DNA of 13,363 nt from DATKKX01 sp035542775 (GTDB lineage: Bacteria; Planctomycetota; Phycisphaerae; UBA1845; UTPLA1), in contig DATKKX010000246.1 in NCBI GenBank assembly GCA_035542775.1, positions 1 to 13,363 on the forward strand, read 5' to 3'. A model generated the notes under the pieces. That model was not told the origin of the DNA, searched no databases, and saw only the letters and a program-made list of their open reading frames with translations. The position numbers and the translations under genes are program-made. Shown in pieces: positions 13,239-13,363 of the stretch. The stretch's first letter is position 1; every line of letters starts with the position of its first letter.

Positions 13239-13363
13239 TCACACCATTGCGGCAAGTTCGGTCAAGAAGTGAGGACAAACGGCCTCATCTGGACCGCCGC
13301 TTGCTCCGCCGGCAGACTTGTGCACAATGAAGGCCATCGATGAACAGGCCCCTTGGAGGTACG
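13239..13363. other. intergenic tail leading into a gene beyond the window
   Basis: A 125-bp stretch after the permease. A strong Shine-Dalgarno, GGAGG (13355-13359), sits 4 nt from the window end, so a start codon is expected within the next few bases. An ATG at 13327 is open to the edge (MKAIDEQAPWRY) but has no ribosome site and is less likely. A 10-bp palindrome is at 13318-13327. The next gene is plausibly the missing sugar-binding protein or a further catabolic gene (inference from context). Confidence 0.4.
13318..13327. promoter_or_regulatory. palindrome TTGTGCACAA
   Basis: Perfect 10-bp palindrome about 28 bp before the Shine-Dalgarno at the window end. It could be an operator for the next gene, but it does not resemble the inverted repeats at 7315 and 7370, so a shared regulator is not supported. 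Confidence 0.25.

Overview
The window is a GC-rich bacterial chromosome segment, most likely from a planctomycete and probably of Phycisphaerae type. This is inferred from three things. There is a short CxxC...CPECG zinc-ribbon membrane protein of a kind common in that group. Long gene-free, C-rich stretches are filled with short tandem and dispersed repeats. The genes are widely spaced except in one operon. No rRNA, tRNA, CRISPR array, transposase or phage gene was seen.

Left part (1-5186). A gene fragment leaves the window on the minus strand (1-74). A gene-free stretch (75-799) follows, then a solitary zinc-ribbon polytopic membrane protein (800-1669). Next comes about 1.6 kb without a convincing gene (1670-3257). 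It carries a heptanucleotide tandem array, decamer repeats, a pair of inverted hairpin-forming (REP-like) repeats and members of two dispersed repeat families. The gene at 3258-5000 encodes a secreted protein with a TPR-like N-terminal half, a middle domain I do not recognise, and a long Gly/His/Ser/Tyr tail built from heptapeptide repeats.

Right part (5187-13363). This is a coherent sugar-catabolic locus. A lipoprotein glycoside hydrolase of the DUF2961/GH172 family (minus strand, 5187-7301) diverges from a tightly packed four-gene operon. The operon encodes an L-fucose/D-arabinose-isomerase-like enzyme (7452-8969), an FGGY kinase of the D-ribulokinase type (8973-10658), an RbsA-like ABC ATPase (10658-12202) and an RbsC-like permease (12204-13238). 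Gaps are 3 nt, a 1-nt overlap and 1 nt. The 150-bp divergent region holds a good sigma70-like promoter for the operon and two inverted repeats that could be operators. The sugar-binding protein is not in the window. A strong Shine-Dalgarno sequence in the last bases suggests that another gene, possibly that one, starts just outside.

Working model (inference). The extracytoplasmic GH172 lipoprotein releases a pentose such as D-arabinose from a D-arabinofuranose-containing glycan or glycoside. The ABC system imports it, the isomerase converts D-arabinose to D-ribulose, and the kinase makes D-ribulose 5-phosphate for the pentose phosphate pathway. Each enzyme family supports this on its own, and the combination makes a D-arabinose / D-arabinan utilisation locus the most interesting reading of the window. 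L-fucose or another pentose or deoxyhexose remains possible.
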